This document shows positions 1-5,628 of a stretch of 7,592 nucleotides of DNA, in pieces. Source of the DNA: CAYZJD01 sp964478455 (GTDB lineage Bacteria; Acidobacteriota; Terriglobia; Bryobacterales; Bryobacteraceae). The stretch lies in the NCBI GenBank assembly GCA_964478455.1, contig CAYZJD010000232.1, forward strand, positions 1-7,592, given 5' to 3'. Each line of letters opens with the position of its first letter. The stretch's first letter is position 1. The notes beneath the pieces were generated by a model that had not been told where the DNA came from, did not search any database, and was given only the letters and a program-made list of their open reading frames with translations. The translations under genes and the position numbers were made by a program.

Positions 1-1071
1 GCCTCCGAGCCGCTCTGCGAGGTCGAGGGAGCGCCCGAGTACTGCCATCCCCGCTTCTACAAGGAGCTGCCCAACCGCCTGTACCGCAACAACGGCAACG
101 GCGCCTTCACCGATGTCTCGGCTGAATCCGGAATCCGCGCCCACCCCGGCAAGGGCATGGGCGGCGCGATGGCCGATTTCGACGAAGACGGCTGGATGGA
201 CATCTTCATCTCCAACGACAAGCTCTACAACTTCCTCTTCCACAACCTCGGCGACGGCAAGTTCGAGGAAGTGGCCTTCGAATCCGGCGTCGCCTTACCC
301 GAGCACGGCAACTTCGTCTCCGGCATGGGCGTCGATGCCCGCGACATCGACAACGACGGACGCGCCGACATCACTTTCGTTGCCCTGGAAGGCGAAACCT
401 TCCCCCTGTTTCGCAATACCGGCAAGGGCCAGTTCAAGGAAATTACCTGGTCGAGCGGACTCACCCGGCTCAGCCAGTCCATGGCCGGTTACAGCCCGGC
501 CATCTACGATTTCGACAACGACGGCTGGAAGGACATCTTCGTCTCGCGCGGCCACGTCCAGTCGCCGGCCATGCGACGCCGCCTCGAAGTCGATCAGCAC
601 AACTCCGTGTTTCGCAACCTCGGCGGCGGCAAGATGGCCGTGCTGACAGGTGAGGCCGGCTTCACCGCGCAGCCGCCGAAACGCCACCGCGGCTCGGCCC
701 ATGGGGATCTGAACGGCGACGGCCGCATCGACCTTGTCGTCTCCGCCCTCAGCGCCCCGGCCGAGATCTGGATCAACGACAGTCCCGGCAACCATCGCTG
801 GCTGATGCTCGACCTCGAAGGCACGAAGAGCAACCGCGACGCCATCGGCGCAAGGGTGAAAGTCGTCTCCAAGTCCCTTGTCCAGTACAGCCACGTCTCC
901 ACTTGCCTCGGCTACGCCTCCTCCAGCGCCGCCCCGCTCCACTTCGGCCTCGGCCCAGACCCGGTCGCCGACCTCGTCGAGATCCGCTGGCCCTCGGGCG
1001 CCCTCCAGCAGCTCCGCGACGTCAAGGCCAACCAGGTCCTCAAAGTCAAGGAGCCGCTCGCAGCCCAGTAG
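1..1071 (+). CDS. CRTAC1-family protein with FG-GAP/VCBS repeats and C-terminal ASPIC/UnbV domain (5' truncated by window edge)
   Basis: The frame is open from the first base, so the start lies outside the window; 356 residues are visible, probably well under a full-length member. It shows calcium-binding FG-GAP loops of the form D-x-D/N-x-D-G: DFDEDGWMD near residue 59, DIDNDGRAD near 115, DFDNDGWKD near 170 and DLNGDGRID near 236. They are interspersed with the family's 'LYRNNGNGAFTDVSAESGI' type of phrase. From about residue 275 the ASPIC/UnbV domain follows (SNRDAIGARVKV, LHFGLGPDPVADLVEIRWPSG). FG-GAP repeats form an extracellular beta-propeller, and such proteins are usually exported; the substrate or partner is unknown. 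The first visible residues (CEVEGAPEYCHPRFYKELPN) match the Cys-containing stretch that precedes the first repeat in this family. An internal ATG at 157 is not the start, because homologous sequence continues upstream of it. Confidence 0.88.
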   Translation, partial: ASEPLCEVEGAPEYCHPRFYKELPNRLYRNNGNGAFTDVSAESGIRAHPGKGMGGAMADFDEDGWMDIFISNDKLYNFLFHNLGDGKFEEVAFESGVALPEHGNFVSGMGVDARDIDNDGRADITFVALEGETFPLFRNTGKGQFKEITWSSGLTRLSQSMAGYSPAIYDFDNDGWKDIFVSRGHVQSPAMRRRLEVDQHNSVFRNLGGGKMAVLTGEAGFTAQPPKRHRGSAHGDLNGDGRIDLVVSALSAPAEIWINDSPGNHRWLMLDLEGTKSNRDAIGARVKVVSKSLVQYSHVSTCLGYASSSAAPLHFGLGPDPVADLVEIRWPSGALQQLRDVKANQVLKVKEPLAAQ

Positions 1072-1095
1072 CGGCGCTCTGTCCCAGCCTGCTCT

Positions 1096-1194
1096 TCACC
1101 TCTTCACCAGCCACTCCTCGAAGGTGTCATGCCTCGCGCCCTTTGGGTTGTATTCTTGCGCAATCCAACCGAGGTGCTCTGGGTGACATTCTAG
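1096..1194 (-). pseudogene. Possible remnant of the 3' end of a minus-strand gene
   Basis: Read on the minus strand, this stretch gives LECHPEHLGWIAQEY followed by NPKGARHDTFEEWLVKR and a stop. It looks like the C-terminal tail of a real soluble protein: mixed, low-repeat and with charged helical character. No usable start codon lies in frame near it. Just upstream on the minus strand the frame enters the 8-bp tandem repeat, which does not look coding. I infer a decayed gene end whose 5' part was lost. The protein family is not recognised, and chance cannot be excluded for about 33 codons. Confidence 0.3.
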
Positions 1195-1196
1195 AA

Positions 1197-1230
1197 ATGA
1201 CCCGATGAGTCGATGACCCGATGACCCGAT
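1197..1230. repeat. 8-bp tandem repeat, four units, directly upstream of the aroF promoter
   Basis: Four consecutive units are seen: ATGACCCG, ATGAGTCG, ATGACCCG, ATGACCCG, followed by a partial AT. Three are identical and one differs at two positions. The array ends 8 bp before the -35 element of the attenuator promoter. It may be a slippage-prone spacer or a repeated regulator site; the sequence alone does not decide. Confidence 0.75.
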
Positions 1231-1238
1231 TCTTCGCC

Positions 1239-1267
1239 TTGCTTCCCTCCCGCCCCTGGCGTATAAT
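1239..1267 (+). promoter_or_regulatory. Sigma-70-type promoter for the aroF leader transcript
   Basis: The -35 element TTGCTT (1239-1244) and a perfect -10 TATAAT (1262-1267) are separated by 17 bp, the optimal spacing. The predicted start point is about 1274-1278. That is at or within a few bases of the leader-peptide ATG at 1278, so the transcript has almost no 5' UTR before the leader ORF. This is the best vegetative-type promoter on the plus strand of the window. Confidence 0.8.
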
Positions 1268-1277
1268 CGTTTCTTCG

Positions 1278-1337
1278 ATGCGCTATACCTTCGCCAGCTT
1301 TCGATTTTGGTTCCGGGCCTTCGCCCGGGCCGTCTAG
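1278..1337 (+). CDS. Aromatic-rich leader peptide of the DAHP synthase attenuator (19 aa)
   Basis: The ORF encodes MRYTFASFRFWFRAFARAV and a TAG stop. Seven of 19 residues are aromatic: Phe at 5, 8, 10, 12 and 15, Tyr at 3, Trp at 11. The run F-R-F-W-F around codons 8-12 is the likely control region. The peptide itself probably has no function after synthesis; its translation senses charged tRNA-Phe, and perhaps tRNA-Tyr and tRNA-Trp. The stop codon overlaps the first base of the antiterminator strand (1337). A ribosome terminating there would mask that strand, while one stalled on the Phe/Trp codons would leave it free. No Shine-Dalgarno is visible and the promoter -10 ends only 10 nt upstream, so initiation may be leaderless. 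An in-frame ATG at 1221 would give a 38-aa version but lies upstream of the -35 element. Confidence 0.85.
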   Translation: MRYTFASFRFWFRAFARAV

Positions 1338-1353
1338 AGTGGCGTTGGTATAG
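1283..1353 (+). promoter_or_regulatory. Attenuator protector stem (strand 1 with strand 2)
   Basis: Bases 1283-1289 (CTATACC) pair with 1347-1353 (GGTATAG). Bases 1292-1296 (CGCCA) pair with 1340-1344 (TGGCG). This gives 12 Watson-Crick pairs interrupted only by a symmetric TT/TT internal loop. Strand 1 lies inside leader codons 2-7, ahead of most Phe codons. Inside the loop is a second hairpin, CCGGGC (1313-1318), loop CTTC, GCCCGG (1323-1328), which could stabilise the fold or pause RNA polymerase. By analogy with trp attenuators, when the leader is not translated this stem holds strand 2 and lets the terminator form. Confidence 0.75.
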
Positions 1354-1388
1354 AGGGCGATTCAGCAGGAACCGAAACCAACCCACTC
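1337..1388 (+). promoter_or_regulatory. Attenuator antiterminator (strand 2 with strand 3)
   Basis: Bases 1337-1342 (GAGTGG) pair with 1383-1388 (CCACTC), and 1344-1349 (GTTGGT) pair with 1377-1382 (ACCAAC). That makes 12 Watson-Crick pairs with one bulged C at 1343. Strand 3 is also the upstream arm of the intrinsic terminator and strand 2 is also the downstream arm of the protector, so the three stems are mutually exclusive. Formation is expected when the ribosome stalls on leader Phe/Trp codons. It would allow read-through into DAHP synthase. Confidence 0.8.
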
Positions 1389-1405
1389 GCGAGAGTGGGT
1401 TTTTT
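1380..1405 (+). terminator. Intrinsic terminator of the aroF attenuator
   Basis: The stem CCCACTC (1382-1388) / GAGTGGG (1393-1399) is perfect and closes a GCGA (GNRA) tetraloop. Two A-U pairs (1380-1381 with 1400-1401) can extend it. The hairpin is followed by six T (1400-1405). It ends 35 nt before the DAHP synthase start, and its 5' arm is shared with the antiterminator. Its placement inside the leader of a biosynthetic gene, rather than after a gene, marks it as regulatory. Confidence 0.9.
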
Positions 1406-1440
1406 GTTGCGCCCACAAGGCGGCTACGGAGATGACGGAA

Positions 1441-2481
1441 ATGATCATATCGATGCGTCTTCATGCCACGCAGGAGGAGATCGACCGCGTCTGCGATCGC
1501 ATCCGCGAGTTCGGCTACAAGGTCCACTCCATTCAAGGGGAGGAGCGTGTGGTCATCGGCGCGGTCGGCATCGGCGATGTCACCCCTTGCCTGGAATCCC
1601 TCGAGGCCATGCCCGGCGTCGAGCGCGCCGTGCGCATCTCCGCCCCGTATAAGTTCGTCAGCAAGGAGTTCCACGCCGGCCGCACCCTCATCTGCGTCGA
1701 CGGCCACGAGATCGGCGGAGATCACTTCGTCGTCATGGCCGGGCCGTGCTCGGTCGAAAGCGAGAAGCAGATCATGGACACCGCCGAGGCGGTGGCTGCC
1801 GCTGGCGCCGACATCCTTCGCGGCGGCGCTTTCAAACCGCGCACGTCCCCCTACGAGTTCCAGGGGCTCGAAATCGAGGGCCTCCGCCTCCTGCGCAAGG
1901 CCAAGGAAGCAACCGGGCTTTCCATCATCACCGAAGTCATGAGCGACGCCGACGTGGAACTGGTCTCCGAGTACGCCGACATCCTCCAGATCGGCGCCCG
2001 CAACATGCAGAACTTCTCCCTCCTGAAATCCCTGGGTAAGACCACTCGCCCCATCCTGCTGAAGCGCGGCATGAGTTCCACCATCAAAGAACTGCTCATG
2101 TCCGCCGAGTACATCGTCGCCCACGGCAACCCTAATGTGATCCTCTGCGAGCGCGGGATCCGCACGTTTGAGACGGAGACCCGCAACACCTGCGACATCA
2201 CCGCCGTGGCGGTGTTAAATGAGTTGACGCACCTGCCGGTCATTGTCGACCCCAGCCACGCCACCGGAAAACGCAGCCTCGTGCCCGCGCTCTCTCGGGC
2301 TGCCATCGCCATCGGAGCCGACGGGCTGCTCGTCGAAGTTCATCCCTGCCCCGAAAAAGCCTTCAGCGACGGGGCACAGTCGCTCACCGTCCCGCAGTTC
2401 CGGGCCATGATGCGCGAGCTCGCTTCTTACGTCCCGCTCTGGCGCGAAGCGCGGCTGGCTGAATCGGCGGCCAGGGTGTAA
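1441..2481 (+). CDS. aroF: 3-deoxy-7-phosphoheptulonate (DAHP) synthase, Thermotoga-type with N-terminal regulatory domain
   Basis: Condenses phosphoenolpyruvate with erythrose 4-phosphate, the first committed step of the shikimate/aromatic amino acid pathway (cytoplasmic, metal-dependent). The 346-aa product has a ferredoxin-like domain at about residues 1-70 (MIISMRLHATQEEIDRV), which in the Thermotoga maritima enzyme mediates Tyr/Phe feedback inhibition. A TIM barrel follows, with MAGPCSVE (99-106), LRGGAFKPRTSPY (from 126), QIGARN (183-188), LKRGM, CERGIRTFE (from 236), DPSH (270-273) and EVHP (299-302). The expected metal ligands are present: Cys103, His273, Glu299 and Asp310. I chose ATG 1441 because GGAG at 1428-1431 lies 9 nt upstream and the N-terminus then matches the family; ATG 1432 directly abuts that GGAG. 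The gene sits behind a Phe-rich attenuator. The symbol aroF is family usage, and aroG is also used for this type. Confidence 0.93.
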   Translation: MIISMRLHATQEEIDRVCDRIREFGYKVHSIQGEERVVIGAVGIGDVTPCLESLEAMPGVERAVRISAPYKFVSKEFHAGRTLICVDGHEIGGDHFVVMAGPCSVESEKQIMDTAEAVAAAGADILRGGAFKPRTSPYEFQGLEIEGLRLLRKAKEATGLSIITEVMSDADVELVSEYADILQIGARNMQNFSLLKSLGKTTRPILLKRGMSSTIKELLMSAEYIVAHGNPNVILCERGIRTFETETRNTCDITAVAVLNELTHLPVIVDPSHATGKRSLVPALSRAAIAIGADGLLVEVHPCPEKAFSDGAQSLTVPQFRAMMRELASYVPLWREARLAESAARV

Positions 2482-2494
2482 GCTGAACTCTTCG

Positions 2495-3421
2495 GTGAGA
2501 TTCAAGCTCCACCCGGTCCTTCTGGTGGCGATGGTCCTCGCGCTATGCGCCGCCGTCGTCGGAGCCGTCGCCTGGCTCCGCTTTTCCTCCGCCGCCGAGC
2601 CCAAATCCCTTCTCGCCCACATCCCCGATCGCGACGCTTCACCGGCCCTCCTCATCGACTTCGAGGCCCTTAGGGAGTCCGGGCTCCTGGCCCTGCTCGC
2701 CGCCCCGGACCTCCAGGAGCCGGAATACAAAGAGTTCGTGCTCGCTACCGGCTTCAACTACCAGGAAGATCTTGACCTCGCGATCGTCTCCTTCCAGCCC
2801 CAGGCGACCTTCTTCCTCCTTCGCGGCCGCTTCGATTGGGACAAGCTCGCGGACTACGTCCGATCCCAAGAGGGCAACTGCCTCAACACCTTTTGCCGCA
2901 TGTCCGGCAGCACCCCGGACCGCCGGGTTTCCTTCTTTCCGCTCCGCTTTGACGTCCTCGCGCTCGCTGTCAGCCGCGACCCGTATGCAGCCGGCCTTCT
3001 CGCGGACCGTCATCCGGCCGGCGAGGAACCTCCGCTCCCGCTGCGGCCCGTCTGGCTCACCGTCCCCGGTTCGTACCTCAGGACCTCCGAGAAGTTGCCC
3101 GCCGGCCTCCGCCTGTTCGCCAAGGCAGCCGGTGCTGCGCCGCGTGTCCTACTGGCTCTTGACTCTAACCGCGGCGAGGTCGAGGCGCTTCTTGAAGCGG
3201 AATGCCTCACCGAAGAAGAAGCCGCGTCACTCGCCGGCCAGCTCCAGGGTCTGACTGCTGTCCTGCGCGACATGATCGCCCGCGAGAACCATACCCCTAA
3301 CCCGCGCGATCTCAGCGGCGTCCTCACCGGTGGCTCCTTCCGCAGCGACAAGCGCCTCGTTACCGGCCATTGGCCCCTCCCCAAGCCCTTCCTCGACGCG
3401 CTCGCTGGCAGTTCCCAGTGA
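2495..3421 (+). CDS. Conserved-looking protein of unknown function with N-terminal membrane anchor or signal segment
   Basis: The product is 308 aa and not assigned to a family. Residues about 7-29 are strongly hydrophobic (LHPVLLVAMVLALCAAVVGAVAW) after a short basic start (MRFK). This fits a single membrane anchor or an uncleaved signal; Cys18 is not in a good lipobox. The rest looks like a soluble extracytoplasmic domain, with acidic helices near 215-250 (EVEALLEAECLTEEEAASLAGQL) and two Cys at about 129 and 133. The start is GTG 2495 with no clear Shine-Dalgarno. It begins 13 nt after the DAHP synthase stop, and its TGA overlaps the GTG start of the downstream kinase gene, so the three are probably co-transcribed and translationally coupled. 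No role in aromatic synthesis can be read from the sequence. Confidence 0.8.
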   Translation: MRFKLHPVLLVAMVLALCAAVVGAVAWLRFSSAAEPKSLLAHIPDRDASPALLIDFEALRESGLLALLAAPDLQEPEYKEFVLATGFNYQEDLDLAIVSFQPQATFFLLRGRFDWDKLADYVRSQEGNCLNTFCRMSGSTPDRRVSFFPLRFDVLALAVSRDPYAAGLLADRHPAGEEPPLPLRPVWLTVPGSYLRTSEKLPAGLRLFAKAAGAAPRVLLALDSNRGEVEALLEAECLTEEEAASLAGQLQGLTAVLRDMIARENHTPNPRDLSGVLTGGSFRSDKRLVTGHWPLPKPFLDALAGSSQ

Positions 3422-4329
3422 AACCGCCGCGCGGAGTCCTCGTCGTCGGCAACGCCGTCTTCGACTTCCTCGTCAGGCCGGTCGACCGCCTCGCTTGGGG
3501 CACCACCACCTGGGTCGAGACTATCCTGCCGCGCCTCGGCGGCAACGGCGCCAACACGTCCTACACCCTGGCGAAGATGGGTGCTCCCGTCCGCTTGATG
3601 GCCTGGCTCGGAAACGACCCCCCAGGTCAGTACCTGCTGGATGTTCTCACCGCCGCCGGTGTTGATATGCGGTGGGTGCGGCGCTCCACCGTGGCCACCG
3701 CCGCCACCGTTGCCCTCGTCGCCTCCAGCGGCGATCGCCTCTTCCTCCATTGCCCCGGTGTCAGCGCGGAAGCCTCCGCGACAGCGATCGAATTCACCCC
3801 GGATCTGCTCGCCGGTGTCTCGCACTTGCATCTCGCTAATCCCTTCGCCCTCCCCAGGCTCCGCCATGACGCTGCCGAGTGCCTGCGCCGCGCCCGCCAG
3901 GCAAGCCTCTCCACCTCGCTCGACACCGGCTGGGACGCCCTCGACCGCTGGCTCGATGACCTCGGCCCCTGCCTGCCATTCGTCGATCTTCTCTTTACCA
4001 ATGCCGACGAGGCGCGTATGCTCACCGGCCGCTCAACTCCCGCTCAGGCAGCCGCCGAACTGCGGCGCCTGGGCGCGCGCACGGTCATTGTCAAGCTCGG
4101 CGCAGAAGGCTGCCTCGTCCTTTCCCCCCGTCGCCAGACTCACGTGCCCGCCGTTCGCGTCAACGTCGTCGACACAACCGGTGCCGGCGACTGCTTCGTC
4201 GGCGCGTTCCTCGCCGCCCTCCATCAGCGCCGCTCGCTCGTACAGGCAGCCCGCATCGCCAACTCCGTCGGTGCCCTCGTCGTCCAGCACCTCGGTGGCG
4301 CCGAAGCCCTCAAAAAGGGGTCAGCCTGA
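3418..4329 (+). CDS. PfkB/ribokinase-family carbohydrate kinase
   Basis: Predicted ATP-dependent kinase that phosphorylates a sugar or nucleoside-like substrate in the cytoplasm; the substrate cannot be read from the sequence. The 303-aa product opens with the first strand of the fold (GVLVVGNAVFDFLVRPVD). It carries PfkB signature 1 (GGNGANTSYTLAKMG, from residue 41) and signature 2 (DTTGAGDCFVGAFLAAL, from 252) with the catalytic base Asp258 and anion-hole glycines. A TNADEARMLTG stretch and IVKLGAEGCLV, both typical of the family, are also present. GTG 3418 is chosen as the start: it overlaps the upstream stop as GTGA, and the family N-terminus begins right after it. A TTG at 3370 in the same frame would add 16 residues with no family character. 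The gene is the third in the attenuator-controlled unit. Confidence 0.88.
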   Translation: MKPPRGVLVVGNAVFDFLVRPVDRLAWGTTTWVETILPRLGGNGANTSYTLAKMGAPVRLMAWLGNDPPGQYLLDVLTAAGVDMRWVRRSTVATAATVALVASSGDRLFLHCPGVSAEASATAIEFTPDLLAGVSHLHLANPFALPRLRHDAAECLRRARQASLSTSLDTGWDALDRWLDDLGPCLPFVDLLFTNADEARMLTGRSTPAQAAAELRRLGARTVIVKLGAEGCLVLSPRRQTHVPAVRVNVVDTTGAGDCFVGAFLAALHQRRSLVQAARIANSVGALVVQHLGGAEALKKGSA

Positions 4330-4416
4330 TCTGGTCCATTTTTCCGCCGCCGCCCCCGCGCGCCGTCGCGTCGAATTCATACGCTCGTAACACATGACAC
4401 AGCGGAAATTGATATC

Positions 4417-4794
4417 ATGAAAAGAAAGAAAATGCCTGGAAAAACCAAGAAATCCTCTGTCGAAGTGTCTTCCGAGACCGCGGACCGTCAGTCGACCACC
4501 ACTGCTCGTCGCCCGGCCAAGCCCTCAGCGGCGAAACCGGAGCCTGCGCCCCCTCGCGCCGCCGGCGCGCGGCGCGCTCGTGCCAAAGCCAACGGCTCGC
4601 GGCAAACCGGATCGGCCACCCGGCTTGACCTCCCCCCAGTTGCCGTTGAGCCGGCGCAGCTCCGCGAAGAGATCACCTGCCTTGCGTATTCGTTCTGGGA
4701 ACAACGTGGCCGCCAGGGTGGTAGTCCCGAAGACGACTGGTTCCGCGCCGAGCGCGAGATCCTCGGCCGGCGCCCGGCTCAAGCGAACCCCTAG
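4417..4794 (+). CDS. DUF2934-domain protein with basic Ala/Pro/Lys-rich N-terminal tail
   Basis: The product is 125 aa. The first 65 or so residues are low-complexity and very basic (KRKKMPGKTKKSS, then Ala/Pro/Arg-rich), resembling disordered nucleic-acid-binding tails. The C-terminal part carries a DUF2934 module at about residues 83-116 (LREEITCLAYSFWEQRGRQG, then SPEDDWFRAEREI). In this short domain of unknown function the W-E-x-x-G and DW-x-x-AE elements are characteristic. The start is uncertain: ATG 4417 has only weak Shine-Dalgarno-like sequence, and ATG 4432 would shorten the product by 5 residues. It lies 87 nt after the kinase gene, which is enough for its own promoter, though none is convincing. 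It is convergent with lexA. Confidence 0.8.
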   Translation: MKRKKMPGKTKKSSVEVSSETADRQSTTTARRPAKPSAAKPEPAPPRAAGARRARAKANGSRQTGSATRLDLPPVAVEPAQLREEITCLAYSFWEQRGRQGGSPEDDWFRAEREILGRRPAQANP

Positions 4795-4799
4795 CACCT

Positions 4800-4822
4800 G
4801 GGGCAGACGCTTTCCTCTGCCA
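4800..4822. repeat. 23-bp hairpin repeat, copy 1
   Basis: This copy is identical to bases 4877-4899. It holds an inverted repeat, GGCAGA (4802-4807), 8-nt loop CGCTTTCC, TCTGCC (4816-4821), and begins 6 nt after the DUF2934 stop. There is no T tract on either side, so it is not a standard terminator. It could slow exonucleases or be a dispersed intergenic repeat. Confidence 0.8.
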
Positions 4823-4876
4823 GTGAAGTTTGTGAAGCGTGCAGTCTTGCGCGCCACGCCGGCAGTCCTGCCGCCG

Positions 4877-4899
4877 GGGGCAGACGCTTTCCTCTGCCA
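4877..4899. repeat. 23-bp hairpin repeat, copy 2
   Basis: Exact second copy of 4800-4822, 77 bp downstream in the same orientation, with the same GGCAGA/TCTGCC stem. Between the copies lies a further inverted repeat, CGGCAG (4860-4865) and CTGCCG (4868-4873). The pair fills most of the gap between the converging DUF2934 and lexA genes. Confidence 0.8.
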
Positions 4900-4942
4900 T
4901 GGCCCCTAGGCACGGGATCTTCGCCACCCGTTCCTACGCCCG

Positions 4943-5572
4943 TCAGCGGTACTTACGCAACACCGCCAGCACCCGCCCCTGAATCTGCAAGTCGCCCAGC
5001 GGGACCCGGATCGGCGCCATCTCGACATTGGCCGGCTGCAACCGGGCCACCCCGCCCGCCTCCCGATAGAGTCGCTTCAACGTGGTCTCCATTCCCCCCA
5101 CCAGAGCCACTACAATGTCGCCGTCGTTCACCCGGTTCGTCCGTTCCACGATCACGTAGTCGCCGTCGCAAATGTGATCGTCGATCATCGAATCGCCCCG
5201 AACCTCCAGCGCGTACGTGTTCTCGTCTCCCAGCAGATCCGCTAGGCTCAGCGACTCCCGTCCCTGAATCGCCTCCACCGGCGCGCCGGCCGCGATCCGC
5301 CCCGCCAGCGGCAACTGCAACCCCCCCGCATGGTTCCGGAGCTTGCGCTGCTCCTGGAAGAACTTCGGCGCCACCTCCAGCGACCGGCTCTGGTTGTGCC
5401 CGTGCCGCAGGTAGTGCTTCGCCTCCAGCGAGTGAATGTGCTTATGCACCGTCGCCAGCGATGCCAGCTTCAACCCCTCCGCCACCTCTTCGTAGCTCGG
5501 GCTGTAGCCATTCTCCTCCGTGAATCGAGCAATGAAGTCCAGAACTTCCTTCTGCCTACGCGTCAGTGGCAT
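4943..5572 (-). CDS. lexA: LexA, SOS-response transcriptional repressor and RecA-dependent autoprotease
   Basis: Represses DNA-damage genes and is inactivated by self-cleavage stimulated by RecA filaments. The 209-aa product has an N-terminal winged-helix domain, MPLTRRQKEVLDFI, then the turn-helix region YSPSYEEVAEGLKLASLATV (about residues 24-43). The hinge contains the Ala95-Gly96 cleavage site (RIAAGAPVEA). The S24 peptidase domain has Ser128 (VRGDSMIDD) and Lys166 (METTLKRL), the catalytic dyad. Length matches the family. I chose ATG 5572 because GGGAGG (5577-5582, minus strand) is 4 nt upstream and the product starts like other LexA proteins. The frame extends to an ATG at 5620, but that lies upstream of the predicted -10 and adds unrelated residues. 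The recognition helix (SLATVHKHIHSLEAKHYL) is not obviously that of E. coli, so its operator may differ. Confidence 0.95.
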   Translation of the reverse strand: MPLTRRQKEVLDFIARFTEENGYSPSYEEVAEGLKLASLATVHKHIHSLEAKHYLRHGHNQSRSLEVAPKFFQEQRKLRNHAGGLQLPLAGRIAAGAPVEAIQGRESLSLADLLGDENTYALEVRGDSMIDDHICDGDYVIVERTNRVNDGDIVVALVGGMETTLKRLYREAGGVARLQPANVEMAPIRVPLGDLQIQGRVLAVLRKYR

Positions 5573-5591
5573 CTGGCCTCCCGGATCTCTC

Positions 5592-5620
5592 ATTTTGGGC
5601 GAAGAAAAAGTGAAAGTCAA
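5592..5620 (-). promoter_or_regulatory. Predicted lexA promoter
   Basis: On the minus strand, TTGACT (5615-5620, 5 of 6 to consensus) is followed after 17 bp by CAAAAT (5592-5597, 4 of 6). The predicted start point is near 5585, giving a 5' UTR of about 13 nt that contains the GGGAGG ribosome-binding site. This independently supports ATG 5572 as the start of lexA. Confidence 0.65.
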
Positions 5621-5628
5621 GCCTGATC

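Noticed and set aside
295..942. Minus-strand open frame opposite the FG-GAP gene
   Set aside because: Gly/Ala/Asp-rich translation typical of an antisense shadow. The plus strand has clear FG-GAP and ASPIC motifs.
1129..1194. 21-codon plus-strand ORF (MPRALWVVFLRNPTEVLWVTF) as a second leader peptide
   Set aside because: It lies upstream of the aroF promoter, is followed by no terminator or competing stems, and overlaps the minus-strand remnant.
1096..2124. Long minus-strand open frame (342 codons) opposite DAHP synthase
   Set aside because: It is antisense to a clearly identified gene and arises from high-GC codon structure. It shows no domain or ribosome-binding site; only its last 33 or so codons lie outside the gene, and these are treated separately.
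3010..3867. Minus-strand open frame spanning two plus-strand genes
   Set aside because: It crosses the junction of two well-supported coding regions and its translation is low-complexity.
5573..5620. N-terminal extension of LexA to an ATG at 5620
   Set aside because: It lies upstream of the predicted -10 element, has no Shine-Dalgarno and adds residues not found in LexA.
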